Origin: Gammaproteobacteria bacterium
GTDB lineage: Bacteria > Pseudomonadota > Gammaproteobacteria > DSM-16500
Assembly (NCBI GenBank): GCA_014132595.1
Contig: BMAG01000023.1
Span: 1 to 33,364, forward strand
DNA: 33,364 bases
Reading direction: 5' to 3'
Part shown: piece by piece, positions 16,062-24,905 of the stretch
Layout of the letters: the number at the start of each line of letters is the position of its first letter
Numbering within the stretch: the stretch's first letter is position 1
Program-made: the position numbers and the translations under genes
Notes under the pieces: generated by a model
What the model saw: the letters and a program-made list of their open reading frames with translations, nothing else
What the model was told of the DNA's origin: nothing
The model's database searches: none

Positions 16062-16553
16062 ATGACAGAAAACACATCTACAAACTCAGCAGCGCCACAA
16101 TTTGAAATTCAACGCATTTATGTGAAAGATATTTCATATGAAGCGCCAAACACTCCCGGTACATTTACAGAAGAATGGAAACCCGAAGTTCAATTAAATT
16201 TAGAAACAAAAAGCAACCGCATTCACGACAATACGCATGAAGTCGTTTTATCGGTCACGGCAACAGTTACCAGCAATAAAAAATCGGCTTTTTTGATTGA
16301 AGTTCATCAAGCCGGTATTTTCTTGATTTCGAACTTGCCAAACGAACAACTCCATCAAATGTTAGGCAGCTTTTGCCCCAACATTTTATTTCCTTATGTA
16401 CGCGAAGTTATTTCAGACATTATTGTACGCGGGGGATTCCCTCAGCTTTTATTAGCGCCTGTGAATTTTGATGCGCTTTATGCACAACATTTACAAACTC
16501 AACAAAAAACAGATGAGACAACGACTGCAACCGGTGATGGACATATTCACTAA
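16062..16553 (+). CDS. secB: Protein-export chaperone SecB
   Basis: The 163-residue protein carries SecB hallmarks: FEIQRIYVKDISYEAPNTP near residues 14-32, TSNKKSAFLIEVHQAGIF near 69-88, and the LFPYVREVISDIIVRGGFP LL segment near 108-130. SecB is a tetrameric cytosolic chaperone that keeps precursors unfolded and delivers them to SecA. The ATG has an AAGGA site. The stop codon directly abuts the gpsA start, as expected for the grxC-secB-gpsA cluster of gammaproteobacteria. Nothing looks unusual. Confidence 0.95.
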   Translation: MTENTSTNSAAPQFEIQRIYVKDISYEAPNTPGTFTEEWKPEVQLNLETKSNRIHDNTHEVVLSVTATVTSNKKSAFLIEVHQAGIFLISNLPNEQLHQMLGSFCPNILFPYVREVISDIIVRGGFPQLLLAPVNFDALYAQHLQTQQKTDETTTATGDGHIH

Positions 16554-17573
16554 ATGACAATCTCCACTCAACCTATCGCAATTCTCGGCGCCGGCTCCTG
16601 GGGCACGGCGCTGGCATTGCATCTTTCACGCAGTGGTCAAGCCGTTCATCTATGGACGTTTGATGAAACACACGGTGTCGAGTTACAAAACGATCGTGTC
16701 AACAATCGTTATATGCCAGGCCAGCCTTTTCCAGAAACCTTGCAGCCTACGGCTGATCTTGCGACTGCTATTCAAGGCGTGAATGATATTTTGATTGCTG
16801 TACCTTCTGTTGGTTTTCGCAATATCGTGACATCGATAAAACCGTTGTTAAAACCTGGTATGCGCGTTGCATGGGCGACAAAAGGGCTTGATCAAAATAC
16901 CGGGCAATTGCTGCATGAAGTCATCGCAGAATTACTACAACACAATTATGCGACTGCCGTACTCGCAGGGCCGTCATTTGCAAGTGAAGTCGCACTCAAA
17001 CAACCGACTGCTGTTGTGATTGCAAGCCAAGATAAAACATTCGCAGAAGATTTGTTAAACCGTTTCAACACTTCTGTCTTTCGCATTTATTTAAGTACGG
17101 ATATTCCCGGTGTTGAAATAGGAGGCGCCGTCAAAAATGTACTTGCTATTGCAACAGGTATTTCGGATGGCATGGGATTCGGCTCTAATGCACGCTGCGC
17201 ACTTATCACACGCGGTCTTGCGGAAATGATGCGTCTCGGTCACAAGCTAGGCGGCCATTTTGAAACTTTCACAGGGCTTGCAGGCTTGGGCGATCTAATT
17301 CTCACTTGCACCGATGATCAATCCCGCAATCGTCGTTTTGGACTTGCCTTAGGTCAAGGCAAAAATGCGGCAGAAGCCGAAAAAGCAATTGGACAAGTCG
17401 TCGAGGGAAAACGAAATGCAGAATTAGTGCTGCAACTTGCCAAAAAACACAATGTAGAAATGCCAATCACAGAAGCCGTCTGGCAAATTTTACAAGGCAA
17501 AACTACACCGCAACAAGCGATGCAAAATTTGTTAACCCGCGCAACGACCTTCGAGAGATCTTCAGACTTGTAA
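16554..17573 (+). CDS. gpsA: Glycerol-3-phosphate dehydrogenase [NAD(P)+]
   Basis: A 339-residue Rossmann-fold enzyme with the dinucleotide motif ILGAGSWGTALA at residues 9-20, ATKGLDQNTGQ near 108-118, AGPSFASEVA near 138-147, the catalytic lysine segment GGAVKNVLAIATG near 191-203 and GLAGLGDLILTCTDDQSRN near 242-260. It makes sn-glycerol-3-phosphate for phospholipid synthesis in the cytosol. It starts immediately after the secB stop and ends the operon. A weak hairpin at 17633-17657 follows. Confidence 0.95.
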   Translation: MTISTQPIAILGAGSWGTALALHLSRSGQAVHLWTFDETHGVELQNDRVNNRYMPGQPFPETLQPTADLATAIQGVNDILIAVPSVGFRNIVTSIKPLLKPGMRVAWATKGLDQNTGQLLHEVIAELLQHNYATAVLAGPSFASEVALKQPTAVVIASQDKTFAEDLLNRFNTSVFRIYLSTDIPGVEIGGAVKNVLAIATGISDGMGFGSNARCALITRGLAEMMRLGHKLGGHFETFTGLAGLGDLILTCTDDQSRNRRFGLALGQGKNAAEAEKAIGQVVEGKRNAELVLQLAKKHNVEMPITEAVWQILQGKTTPQQAMQNLLTRATTFERSSDL

Positions 17574-17632
17574 TCAACACCCACTCTCATTGCTATAAAA
17601 GTGACATCATTTATTGATACGCCAACCACCAT

Positions 17633-17657
17633 GGGAAAAGCAGCTTTTTTGATTCCC
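17633..17657 (+). terminator. Weak candidate terminator after gpsA
   Basis: GGGAA at 17633-17637 can pair with TTCCC at 17653-17657, and an inner AAAAG/CTTTT stem sits within, but the structure has no T-run after it. It lies 60 bp past the gpsA stop codon. Confidence 0.25.
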
Positions 17658-17731
17658 GCATCCATTTCTCGTTCGCAGTTATGGTAACGAAGAGGCGTTT
17701 TTTTGAGTACCCATTATGCTATCATCCGTCC

Positions 17732-18625
17732 ATGATGCATCAGACCCTTTTATTCAACACCTTACTTTTCAGCGCCGGCTTATTCGCCGGCACCATTGAT
17801 GCTATTGCCGGGGGTGGAGGACTCATTACTCTACCGCTTCTTATCAGCATCGGCTTACCCATTCCCATTGCTTTAGGAACTAATAAACTCCAAGGATCCA
17901 TCGGAACCTTCGCAGCCTTCCATAATTACTACCGAAACAAATTCATCTCCTTCCAAACACTAAAAAAAGGTTTGCTATTCGGTTTCATCGGCGCATCACT
18001 CGGCTCATTCACCGCGCAATATATTAATTCAGGCCTCCTTCAAAAATTATTCCCCTGTTTAATGTTACTCGTTTTTTTCTACTCCCTCTTCACTCCAAAA
18101 TTAGGACTCCTCGATGGCAAAATACGTATGGATGAATTTTATTTTTATATTCTATTCGGTTTTATCCTCGGATTTTATGATGGATTTTTAGGCCCAGGCA
18201 CCGGTTCATTCTGGATGATCGCGCTTGTATTTTTTCTTGGATATAATCTCTCCAAAGCCACCGCATACACCAAAGTTTTTAATCTCAACAGCAATATCGC
18301 CGCCATCCTCTGGTTTATGTTAGGTCATAACATCGATTATAAAATCGCTTTCATCATGGCTTGCGGTCAAGTACTTGGCGGGAAAATAGGATCTCATCTC
18401 GTAATCATGAACGGCGCAAAATTAGTAAGACCTCTATTTCTTGTTATTGTTTTTTTAACAATGTTGGTGATGATCTATCGAAGTTATGTAGGTCCCAATA
18501 ATCTCACTCGATTAATCACCGCAATGGGCATTTTACCCCTTACCTTCTTTTTCATAGTCATTCTTCTTTGTGCTGCCATCTTCTATTTCTGGCACCAGAG
18601 AAAATCATTCGAAAAATCGTTTTAA
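17732..18625 (+). CDS. TauE/SafE (TSUP) family membrane permease
   Basis: The protein (297 residues from the ATG at 17732) has about eight hydrophobic helices and the family motif pair: FAGTIDAIAGGGGLITLP near residues 19-36 and GFYDGFLGPGTGSFWM near 151-166. These repeats define the TauE/SafE or DUF81 family, which exports sulfite, sulfoacetate or related organosulfur anions across the inner membrane. The window gives no clue to the substrate. An in-frame ATG at 17681 would add 17 polar residues that do not fit the family N-terminus. It stands alone between gpsA and the convergent icmTS genes. Confidence 0.87.
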   Translation: MMHQTLLFNTLLFSAGLFAGTIDAIAGGGGLITLPLLISIGLPIPIALGTNKLQGSIGTFAAFHNYYRNKFISFQTLKKGLLFGFIGASLGSFTAQYINSGLLQKLFPCLMLLVFFYSLFTPKLGLLDGKIRMDEFYFYILFGFILGFYDGFLGPGTGSFWMIALVFFLGYNLSKATAYTKVFNLNSNIAAILWFMLGHNIDYKIAFIMACGQVLGGKIGSHLVIMNGAKLVRPLFLVIVFLTMLVMIYRSYVGPNNLTRLITAMGILPLTFFFIVILLCAAIFYFWHQRKSFEKSF

Positions 18626-18663
18626 CTCAGAAATGTCCAGCAAAATGAGCCCATTTTCTAAAG

Positions 18664-19002
18664 TTAGTCATACATCAACTGATCCAGCGACGTCATTTCA
18701 CCTCGTGGCGTTGGCTGGATTAATTCATTCAAGACATCAGTAATGCATAAAATTCGCAAAACATTGGGTGTGATATCATCAAAGATCACTTTCACCCCCA
18801 AAGTGGCCCCTTCTGTTTCTTCAAAGGTTACACCAATACCATAACCCAAACATAAAGAACTTAACTGATCCGCACGTCTTGCTATGGCAGGTAATAAACC
18901 CGTCGGTGCAAAAACTTCCTCCAAAGTCATCGGTCTGCTATTTAAACTAAACCTTGCGCCCATTGTTCGCGCTACTTTAATAACTAAAACTGACATATCC
19001 AT
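18664..19002 (-). CDS. icmS: Dot/Icm secretion adaptor IcmS
   Basis: From the ATG at 19002 the protein is 112 residues, close to the 114 of Legionella IcmS. Recognised segments are GLLPAIARRADQLSSLCLGYGIG near 36-58 and a C-terminal LDQLMYD ending; FDDITPNVLRILCITDVLNELIQ lies between. IcmS is a small acidic cytosolic protein that pairs with IcmW and delivers effectors to the coupling complex of the type IVB system. I preferred the ATG, which has AGG 5 bp upstream, over a GTG at 19026 that would overlap icmT. It follows icmT by 11 bp. icmR/icmQ, its usual Legionella neighbours, are not here. Confidence 0.92.
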   Translation of the reverse strand: MDMSVLVIKVARTMGARFSLNSRPMTLEEVFAPTGLLPAIARRADQLSSLCLGYGIGVTFEETEGATLGVKVIFDDITPNVLRILCITDVLNELIQPTPRGEMTSLDQLMYD

Positions 19003-19013
19003 AAAAGCCTGCC

Positions 19014-19256
19014 TTATTTCTTCCACCAGGGTTGCGCAATTTTCCGATTACCGGCAATGAAGGCGCGAAACCATCTTAAGAAAATGACCAAAGAAAACCC
19101 GTATCGTTCCAATGCTGTAAAAAAAATAGTCGCAACGACGGCTAGAATAAATGTCCACCAACGGATATGAAATAATAATATCAGCAACGGAAAGCATGCT
19201 CTAAAATCCAGGAAAAATAATCGCACACTTCTTGCTGAGTCACGCCAATGAGCCAT
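19014..19256 (-). CDS. icmT: Dot/Icm secretion protein IcmT
   Basis: The 80-residue protein resembles IcmT (86 residues in Legionella): an N-terminal HWRDSARSVRLFFLDFRACF segment, a hydrophobic helix pair at about 22-60, then FLRWFRAFIAGNRKIAQPWW at the C-terminus. IcmT is a small inner-membrane component of the type IVB system, linked in Legionella to pore formation and egress. An AAGGA site lies 7 bp ahead of the ATG, and a promoter with 18-bp spacing lies at 19288-19317. It is the first gene of icmTS and points away from dotDCB across the repeat array. Confidence 0.9.
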   Translation of the reverse strand: MAHWRDSARSVRLFFLDFRACFPLLILLFHIRWWTFILAVVATIFFTALERYGFSLVIFLRWFRAFIAGNRKIAQPWWKK

Positions 19257-19287
19257 TGCAGTGTCCTTGCAGCGATTGATGTTAGTG

Positions 19288-19317
19288 ATTATGACCCAAG
19301 GAGCGGCTGACTGTCAC
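19288..19317 (-). promoter_or_regulatory. Predicted sigma70 promoter of icmTS
   Basis: On the minus strand GTGACA (19312-19317) and CATAAT (19288-19293) are separated by 18 bp, each matching consensus in five of six positions. A start near 19281 would give a 25-nt leader containing the AAGGA ribosome site. Confidence 0.45.
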
Positions 19318-19370
19318 TTCTTTCCTTTACCCAGGAAATGCTCAATAAATCAGAAAAGCGCACTTCGAGC

Positions 19371-19745
19371 TGTCATTGCGCGACCCCATTGGTGTCATTG
19401 CGCGGCCCCATTGTTGTCATTGCGCAGCCCCATTGCTGTCATTGCACGGCCCCATTGCTGTCATTGCGAGCGAAGCGAAGCAATCCATCTTTTAAACAAA
19501 GATTAGAACGCAGGAACTGCTTTTTGAAGCTACGCTTTCGAGATGGATTGCTTCGCTTCGCTCGCAATGACAGCAATGGGGTGACGCAATGACAGCGGTG
19601 AGGACCGCAATGACAGCAATGGGATGACACAATGACAGCGGTGAGGACCGCAATGACAGCAATGGGGTCGCACAATGACAGCAATGAAGACCCGCAATAA
19701 CAGCAGTGAGGGTCACAATGATAGCGATGGCAGCTCGTAATGATG
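19371..19745. repeat. 32-bp inverted repeat element flanked by 21/22-bp tandem units
   Basis: The core is a perfect 32-bp inverted repeat, 19459-19490 and 19541-19572, with a 50-bp spacer. Each arm's outer end begins TGTCATTGCG. To the left are four 22-bp units (19371-19458), each starting TGTCATTGC and containing CCCCATTG. To the right about eight units of 21-22 bp (19573-19745) run in the opposite orientation, each containing CAATGACA or a decayed form of it. The arms plus spacer resemble a MITE; the tandem units look like amplified copies of its terminus. A second copy, inverted, lies at 33309-33364. Several open frames here translate to repetitive His/Cys/Leu peptides and are not genes. 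Confidence 0.85.
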
Positions 19746-19894
19746 TCGCCTTTACAGCAATAACGTTTCTGGAATATGACCTAACTACAATTTAACAATT
19801 TTTTCCCTTCGACCACCTCAACCCTCATGCATCTTGCCCGAATCCCTGCTAATATTAACCATCTTCCAAACGGATTTCAGGGAATACACCGTTT

Positions 19895-20365
19895 ATGAAA
19901 AAACAAACTCTTCAGGCCCTTTTGATTATTTCATCACTCATTATAGGAGGATGCGCAAGCCCACCTCCCACAACTCCGACAGACAATGCCACCACCTCCC
20001 TAGCCGAAGCCTCTTATTCTGTCAGCCGTTCTATTGTCAGCTTATCTGAAACAGCACAAGCTGCTCATCCCATGCCAGATCTAGAGCCGCCGCCCATTCC
20101 TGCATCTTATGGAATGGGGGGGTTAACTTCCGTTGACTGGTCAGGCCCTGTCGAGCCTCTCGTCCGACAAATTGCAAGATCCGCAAACTATCGTGTCTGC
20201 GTCTTGGGTGTGCCGCCTGCAATCCCTGTGCTTGTCACGATTTATGATAAAAACAGAATGCTTGCCGACGTCCTGCGTGATGTAGGATATCAATGCGGCA
20301 GACGCGCAACGATCGTGGTTTATCCCGAAAGCCGCGTGATTGAATTACGTTATGCAAAAAATTAG
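19895..20365 (+). CDS. dotD: Dot/Icm outer-membrane lipoprotein DotD
   Basis: The 156-residue protein has a lipoprotein signal with lipobox LIIGGC (lipid-modified C20), then a Pro/Thr-rich linker and a globular C-terminal domain with VDWSGPVEPLVRQIARSANY near 90-110 and ADVLRDVGYQCG near 128-139. This fits DotD, whose fold resembles secretin N-domains. With DotC it forms part of the outer-membrane core complex with DotH. It is the first gene of dotDCB, transcribed divergently from icmTS across the repeat array. dotC starts 12 bp downstream. Confidence 0.92.
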   Translation: MKKQTLQALLIISSLIIGGCASPPPTTPTDNATTSLAEASYSVSRSIVSLSETAQAAHPMPDLEPPPIPASYGMGGLTSVDWSGPVEPLVRQIARSANYRVCVLGVPPAIPVLVTIYDKNRMLADVLRDVGYQCGRRATIVVYPESRVIELRYAKN

Positions 20366-20377
20366 GTAGTATGATGT

Positions 20378-21205
20378 ATGCCACAATTGATTAAAATTAT
20401 TATTCCTCTATTACTTGCAGCTTTGCTGCCCGCCTGCGCTTCTCATCGTCATCAGGAAGTGGATCCGACAAACATCCAATCCCTGGAAAACATGAGGAAC
20501 GAAGATCCAATACACTCCGAAGAATCGGCACCCGCGGTAAGCCAGATCCGTATCAAAGCTTTGGAAGACACCGCGATGAGCCTAGGCGCACAAGGCGGTC
20601 TTGCCGTTGCCTCAAAAGAAATTAATAACCGTATGGAAGCTGACAAATGGTCATTAGAAACCATTTATAATTTTAATGGTATGTTATTAACTCATGGTGT
20701 ATTACCGCCAGTATTAGTTGAAAGCAATGAAAACTTAAACTTAGCCGACCCCAACACGATTCGCGTGGCTGACAAAACTTACAAAATCGTCGCTCAAGCA
20801 CGTTTTGCAACTACGCCGCCCAATTGGCGCGATTATTTACACATGCCTTTTAATAAACCTGAATTACCCGATAAAGTTCTGTTACCTCGCACAGAGGACG
20901 AACGTAAAATCTGGGCTAAAGCCATTAAAGTCGGTTGGGAAAAAGGGGTTGAACAATCCTACAGTATTTTTCAACAAAACCTGGCTCGCTTAAAAAGAGA
21001 TTACGAAGGAATGATTCTCTATCGTAAGCTTTTACAAGAAAAAATGGTTAGCCCTCCTTACGTCTCGAAAACAGAACTCGGCGTCACCGGTAATGGCACT
21101 GATATGCGCATCAACGATCAAGTGCTGCGCATCACAGAACTGCCTCAACTACAAACAAACAGTCAAACATGGAAAGCTATCGTGGTGAAACAAAATGACT
21201 ACTGA
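20378..21205 (+). CDS. dotC: Dot/Icm outer-membrane lipoprotein DotC
   Basis: The 275-residue protein has a lipoprotein signal peptide ending LLPAC (C20). The mature part contains the DotC-like IRIKALEDTAMSLGAQGGLA region near 62-82 and RTEDERKIWAKAIKVGWEKG near 170-190. DotC and DotD are needed to place DotH in the outer membrane and build the core complex. Its 3' end overlaps dotB by 11 bp, so the two are translationally coupled. Length is slightly below that of Legionella DotC (about 300), as usual in smaller systems. Confidence 0.92.
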   Translation: MPQLIKIIIPLLLAALLPACASHRHQEVDPTNIQSLENMRNEDPIHSEESAPAVSQIRIKALEDTAMSLGAQGGLAVASKEINNRMEADKWSLETIYNFNGMLLTHGVLPPVLVESNENLNLADPNTIRVADKTYKIVAQARFATTPPNWRDYLHMPFNKPELPDKVLLPRTEDERKIWAKAIKVGWEKGVEQSYSIFQQNLARLKRDYEGMILYRKLLQEKMVSPPYVSKTELGVTGNGTDMRINDQVLRITELPQLQTNSQTWKAIVVKQNDY

Positions 21206-22337
21206 TTTTATTTTTCCGCAAGAGCCAATACGGCTATCAATTGAAAACACGAATGAAATATTAATGCATTGCGTCAAAATGGGTGCATCGGATATTACAT
21301 TACAAACCAATGAACCGATTTTTGCAGAAGTGTATGGACGTCTGAATAAAATTACCCGGCGGCGTTTATCCAATAATGAAGTCGGCGAAATTATCAATGC
21401 CATGTATGGCCCTAACGCAACCGCACAAATCATGTCAGGCAAAGATGTCGATACACATTATGAAATTCGACCCAATCGCAGCGACCGATATCGTTTTCGT
21501 ATTAATGCCACCGGCTGCTTAGTGGAAGGACATGATGGTATTCAAATCACTGCTCGTACTATCCCTAGTGACCCGCCAACTTTAGAAAGCATGAACTTGC
21601 CTCAACCCGTCATCGACGCGATTATGCCAGATCAAGGTATCGTCTATGTCACCGGTGCTACAGGCTCCGGTAAAAGTACGTTGCTTTCATCTATTATTCG
21701 CAGCATTGCAGAAAATGCCGAAAGTAACCGTAAAATTTTAACCTATGAAGCGCCGATTGAATTTGTTTATGACAGCGTCGAAAAAGTTTCTTCTATTGTG
21801 AGTCAATCAGAAATTCCACGTCACTTACCCAGTTTTGCAGCCGGTGTGCGAAATGCTTTACGCCGCAAACCTCGTTTAATTTTAGTGGGTGAAGCACGAG
21901 ATGTCGAAACTATCAGCGCTGCGATGGAAGCTGCGATGACAGGTCATCCAGTGTATACCACTCTGCATAGCAATGGTGTTGCCGAAACCGTACGTCGTCT
22001 CGTCACTACATATCCTGCTGAAGAACGCGCTGGCAGAACCATTGATCTTATTGAAACCATGCGTTTGATTATTTCTCAACGCCTTGCACCCACTATCGAT
22101 GGAAAACGCGTGGCATTGCGAGAATACTTAGTATTCGATGAAAAAGTCCGCGACACCTTACTCGATATCGATCCTATCAATATCACCGCCATGGTACGTA
22201 AATTAGTTCGAGAACAAGGACGGACAATGGCAACCGATGCCAAAGAAAAATTTGACGCAGGCATCATTTCAGAACGAAATTACCGCGTCATTGCAGAACA
22301 AACAAAACGTGAAGACAAAGATGTAGGACTGGTTTAA
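21195..22337 (+). CDS. dotB: Dot/Icm secretion ATPase DotB
   Basis: This 380-residue PilT/VirB11-like hexameric ATPase drives type IVB secretion from the cytosolic face. The Walker A loop GATGSGKST is at residues 154-162. The Walker B-like RLILVGEARDVETISAAMEAAMTGHPVYTTLHS stretch (about 234-266) includes the conserved glutamate and the His box. The N-terminal domain (1-120) with ASDITLQTNEPIF is characteristic of DotB/PilT. Length matches Legionella DotB (377). It ends the dotDCB operon and converges on dotA, with 18 bp between stop codons. Confidence 0.95.
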   Translation: MTTDFIFPQEPIRLSIENTNEILMHCVKMGASDITLQTNEPIFAEVYGRLNKITRRRLSNNEVGEIINAMYGPNATAQIMSGKDVDTHYEIRPNRSDRYRFRINATGCLVEGHDGIQITARTIPSDPPTLESMNLPQPVIDAIMPDQGIVYVTGATGSGKSTLLSSIIRSIAENAESNRKILTYEAPIEFVYDSVEKVSSIVSQSEIPRHLPSFAAGVRNALRRKPRLILVGEARDVETISAAMEAAMTGHPVYTTLHSNGVAETVRRLVTTYPAEERAGRTIDLIETMRLIISQRLAPTIDGKRVALREYLVFDEKVRDTLLDIDPINITAMVRKLVREQGRTMATDAKEKFDAGIISERNYRVIAEQTKREDKDVGLV

Positions 22338-22355
22338 AAAACAGTAATCCCTTCG

Positions 22356-24905
22356 TTAGCCGTTATCTTTACCACCTTCATCTGGATGAGATAGCGGGGC
22401 AGCGCCCTTGCTTTCGCCAGCGCCCTTGCTTTCGGCACCACCGCCTGGAGGAGCAGAAGGAGTAACAGGCGTTGCCTGTGTACCTCCTTGAGGTCTCGCT
22501 GCATTATGAGCTTTATCTTCAGCAAGTTTCCTGACAGCACCAGCAGGTGCTCCACCGGCTTCTTTGCCACCACCAGAAACACCGCTTGCAGCACCTTCCA
22601 TGCCTTGCTTCATTTGTGCCATACCTTCCGCTTCGCCGTAAGAAATCGCCTGGCCACCGATATACGTCAATACTCTTTCAGGTATCACATGAATTAATGA
22701 AAATACTTTATTTAATGCCATGATTAAGAGTGAAGTATAAGCCACCATAAACATAATGCCTTCAATTAGCCCAGGCGCCTGAATAATATCAAAAGCTACT
22801 TTTGCAAAACCTTGATTGATCATCGTGACCACAACGACTGCGACCAGCATCGAAGCCATCATGCCAAATACCATCAGAGCCGGTCGCAGAATCAAGTTAA
22901 AGATAATCATCACAGCAGGTTCTGCTTTACCTAATAATTCATGTTGTCCACTCGGACTTAAAATACCTAGCGCAATAATAGGACCTGCCACCATCGCCTC
23001 AATCGTTGCCATCAACCAACCGATGGCGCCCATCAAATAAATCGTATAAGGAATCAATGGCAAATAAATAGCAAATACCACACCTATCGAAAATAAAGCA
23101 GACATACCTAACATAAAGAAAGGAGAAATCATGCCCCAGGCCGCTTTAAAACCTTCGAACCAGGGTCCTGTAGTCATACCTGTTCCGACTACCATAAAGT
23201 TAGTGGACAATAACCCTGTAGCAACCGCCGTAAGCGTAACCGTTAGCCAAAACAAAAACTGCACGACTATCATCATGCGATAGCCCCACAACGAAATATT
23301 ATAGAGTGGGTTCTCAGCTTTTTGTCCCGGAGATCCCGAAATATCATGCATAAACGATGACAACATACTATGCATAGAAGTCCAAGATGTTTCGGTAATC
23401 TCTGACACATTGGAAGAAGCAATATTTGCGGTCCGTGTATCTACAATATTGCTAAGCGACTTATACACAGCCGGCATCGCATTAATGTTATTACGAAACA
23501 ATTTTATATCAGTTCCTGTTTGCGGATCGGGAACTGGACCAAATTTAAATAAAGGAATATTTTGAGTATTCGGTAAGTTATTCGCACTCTTTTGACTGAT
23601 ATTCATATAATACATACCTGCCAAAATCCAGCCATTGCGCTCTGCCTCACGGTTCCATGCTTCTTTTGTTTGAGAAGGCGGCAATGCGGTCAGGTATGTC
23701 ATATAAGCAGAATTCAACACAGCTTGATACTGATCAGCAGCTGCGCTAATGATGTCAATATCATTCAAATAAAACTTTACCGCAGGCATGTAAATATCCG
23801 TTAATACTTCGTTTTTTACAGTGGCCGGATCAGGGTTCGGATCCTTCGTATTAGGATTGTAGCTCGACGTAAAAAACTTATAAGAACATTTCGGATTAAG
23901 ATTATCAGGAGGTGCCGCCGAAATAGTAAATAAAGGTGTTGAAATAAGAGCATTCTTTGCCTTCCACACGTTTCTTAATACAGTTTCTTCATCCGCTCCA
24001 ACGCAACATTTATCCCCAATTTGTTTTGAAGTACAGAAGTTCTGAATCCATTGCGGTACTTGAGCCTGCGTTGTGGTACTGCTCGATGTATAATAAAATT
24101 TTTGATAATCATAATCCATTTGAACAAAGGTCTTTGCAACCGCATCAAACGTCGAGATAATTTCCGGTAAGGCCTGAACTTGGGCTTTACAAAGCACACA
24201 ATCTATATTCGTTTGATTTTTATGACACACAGACTGAGGGTCAGCCGCATTGCTGTTACAATACACTAATTGGCCGCCGCATGCTGTGCCTAAGGAAAAA
24301 GGTTTTGTCGGATCAAATGCAGGCAACGCCGCTCCACACAGAGGATTCGTTGAATCTGCGCTGCAAAGATAATTGTAATAGGGTTGATTCACTCCTTTGT
24401 TATAAGCCAGACTTTCATAACAAACCAAGCCCGTCAGTAAACTTTTCAACTCCGGCTTAACTGCGCTGCTCACCGCAGGAAAAGGGGCTGTCGCATACGG
24501 CGAACCACCCTTTTCAATGACATTTAAAACGGCCGTCCAAAGCGTATCTGCAAGACCTACTCCTTGCAAGATCAGCCACATGATAATAATTTGAATGGCA
24601 CAATAGCCACCGGTGGATGGGAAAAGCCCGACAATCCCTAGCACAGTTCGTACAGGAACCCACAACCCGCTCCATTTTTTACCGAGAAACTCACCTTCAC
24701 TTGCTGTGGATAATAGCCCTGCCACTGTCGTATAAACGACAATCATGGCGCCCACAGAAAGTGCTGCCGTGTTAATAACTTTAAACATCACCCCCAATAA
24801 AATAGGCGCATTGGATACAGGCAGTACACCGCCCATGTTTCCAAAAATTTGCCCCAGATAATAAACGGATTGGTCAGTAGAAGATAATGTAAAAAGATTT
24901 ATCAT
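22356..24905 (-). CDS. dotA: Dot/Icm polytopic membrane protein DotA
   Basis: From the ATG at 24905 the protein is 849 residues. It has hydrophobic helices near residues 30-110, a long extracytoplasmic middle rich in cysteine (about 15 between 150 and 340), a second membrane block at about 540-740 and a low-complexity Gly/Ala/Pro/Lys tail of roughly 90 residues. This is the layout of DotA, the inner-membrane channel-associated protein of the type IVB system. Legionella DotA is about 1050 residues, so this one is shorter. The start overlaps the icmV stop by ATGA, with AAGGA upstream, indicating coupling; a longer GTG/ATG-less frame up to 24947 lies inside icmV. dotA converges on dotB. Confidence 0.92.
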   Translation of the reverse strand: MINLFTLSSTDQSVYYLGQIFGNMGGVLPVSNAPILLGVMFKVINTAALSVGAMIVVYTTVAGLLSTASEGEFLGKKWSGLWVPVRTVLGIVGLFPSTGGYCAIQIIIMWLILQGVGLADTLWTAVLNVIEKGGSPYATAPFPAVSSAVKPELKSLLTGLVCYESLAYNKGVNQPYYNYLCSADSTNPLCGAALPAFDPTKPFSLGTACGGQLVYCNSNAADPQSVCHKNQTNIDCVLCKAQVQALPEIISTFDAVAKTFVQMDYDYQKFYYTSSSTTTQAQVPQWIQNFCTSKQIGDKCCVGADEETVLRNVWKAKNALISTPLFTISAAPPDNLNPKCSYKFFTSSYNPNTKDPNPDPATVKNEVLTDIYMPAVKFYLNDIDIISAAADQYQAVLNSAYMTYLTALPPSQTKEAWNREAERNGWILAGMYYMNISQKSANNLPNTQNIPLFKFGPVPDPQTGTDIKLFRNNINAMPAVYKSLSNIVDTRTANIASSNVSEITETSWTSMHSMLSSFMHDISGSPGQKAENPLYNISLWGYRMMIVVQFLFWLTVTLTAVATGLLSTNFMVVGTGMTTGPWFEGFKAAWGMISPFFMLGMSALFSIGVVFAIYLPLIPYTIYLMGAIGWLMATIEAMVAGPIIALGILSPSGQHELLGKAEPAVMIIFNLILRPALMVFGMMASMLVAVVVVTMINQGFAKVAFDIIQAPGLIEGIMFMVAYTSLLIMALNKVFSLIHVIPERVLTYIGGQAISYGEAEGMAQMKQGMEGAASGVSGGGKEAGGAPAGAVRKLAEDKAHNAARPQGGTQATPVTPSAPPGGGAESKGAGESKGAAPLSHPDEGGKDNG

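Noticed and set aside
19003-19026. GTG start giving a longer IcmS
   Set aside because: It would overlap icmT and add eight residues not expected in the family; the ATG at 19002 has a well-placed AGG.
19261-19716. Overlapping open frames coding His/Cys/Leu-rich repetitive peptides
   Set aside because: They lie on both strands within the tandem repeats and merely translate the repeated DNA; they have no ribosome sites or domain content.
19371-19745. CRISPR array
   Set aside because: The units are 21-22 bp and abut without unique spacers, they reverse orientation around an inverted repeat, and no cas genes are present.
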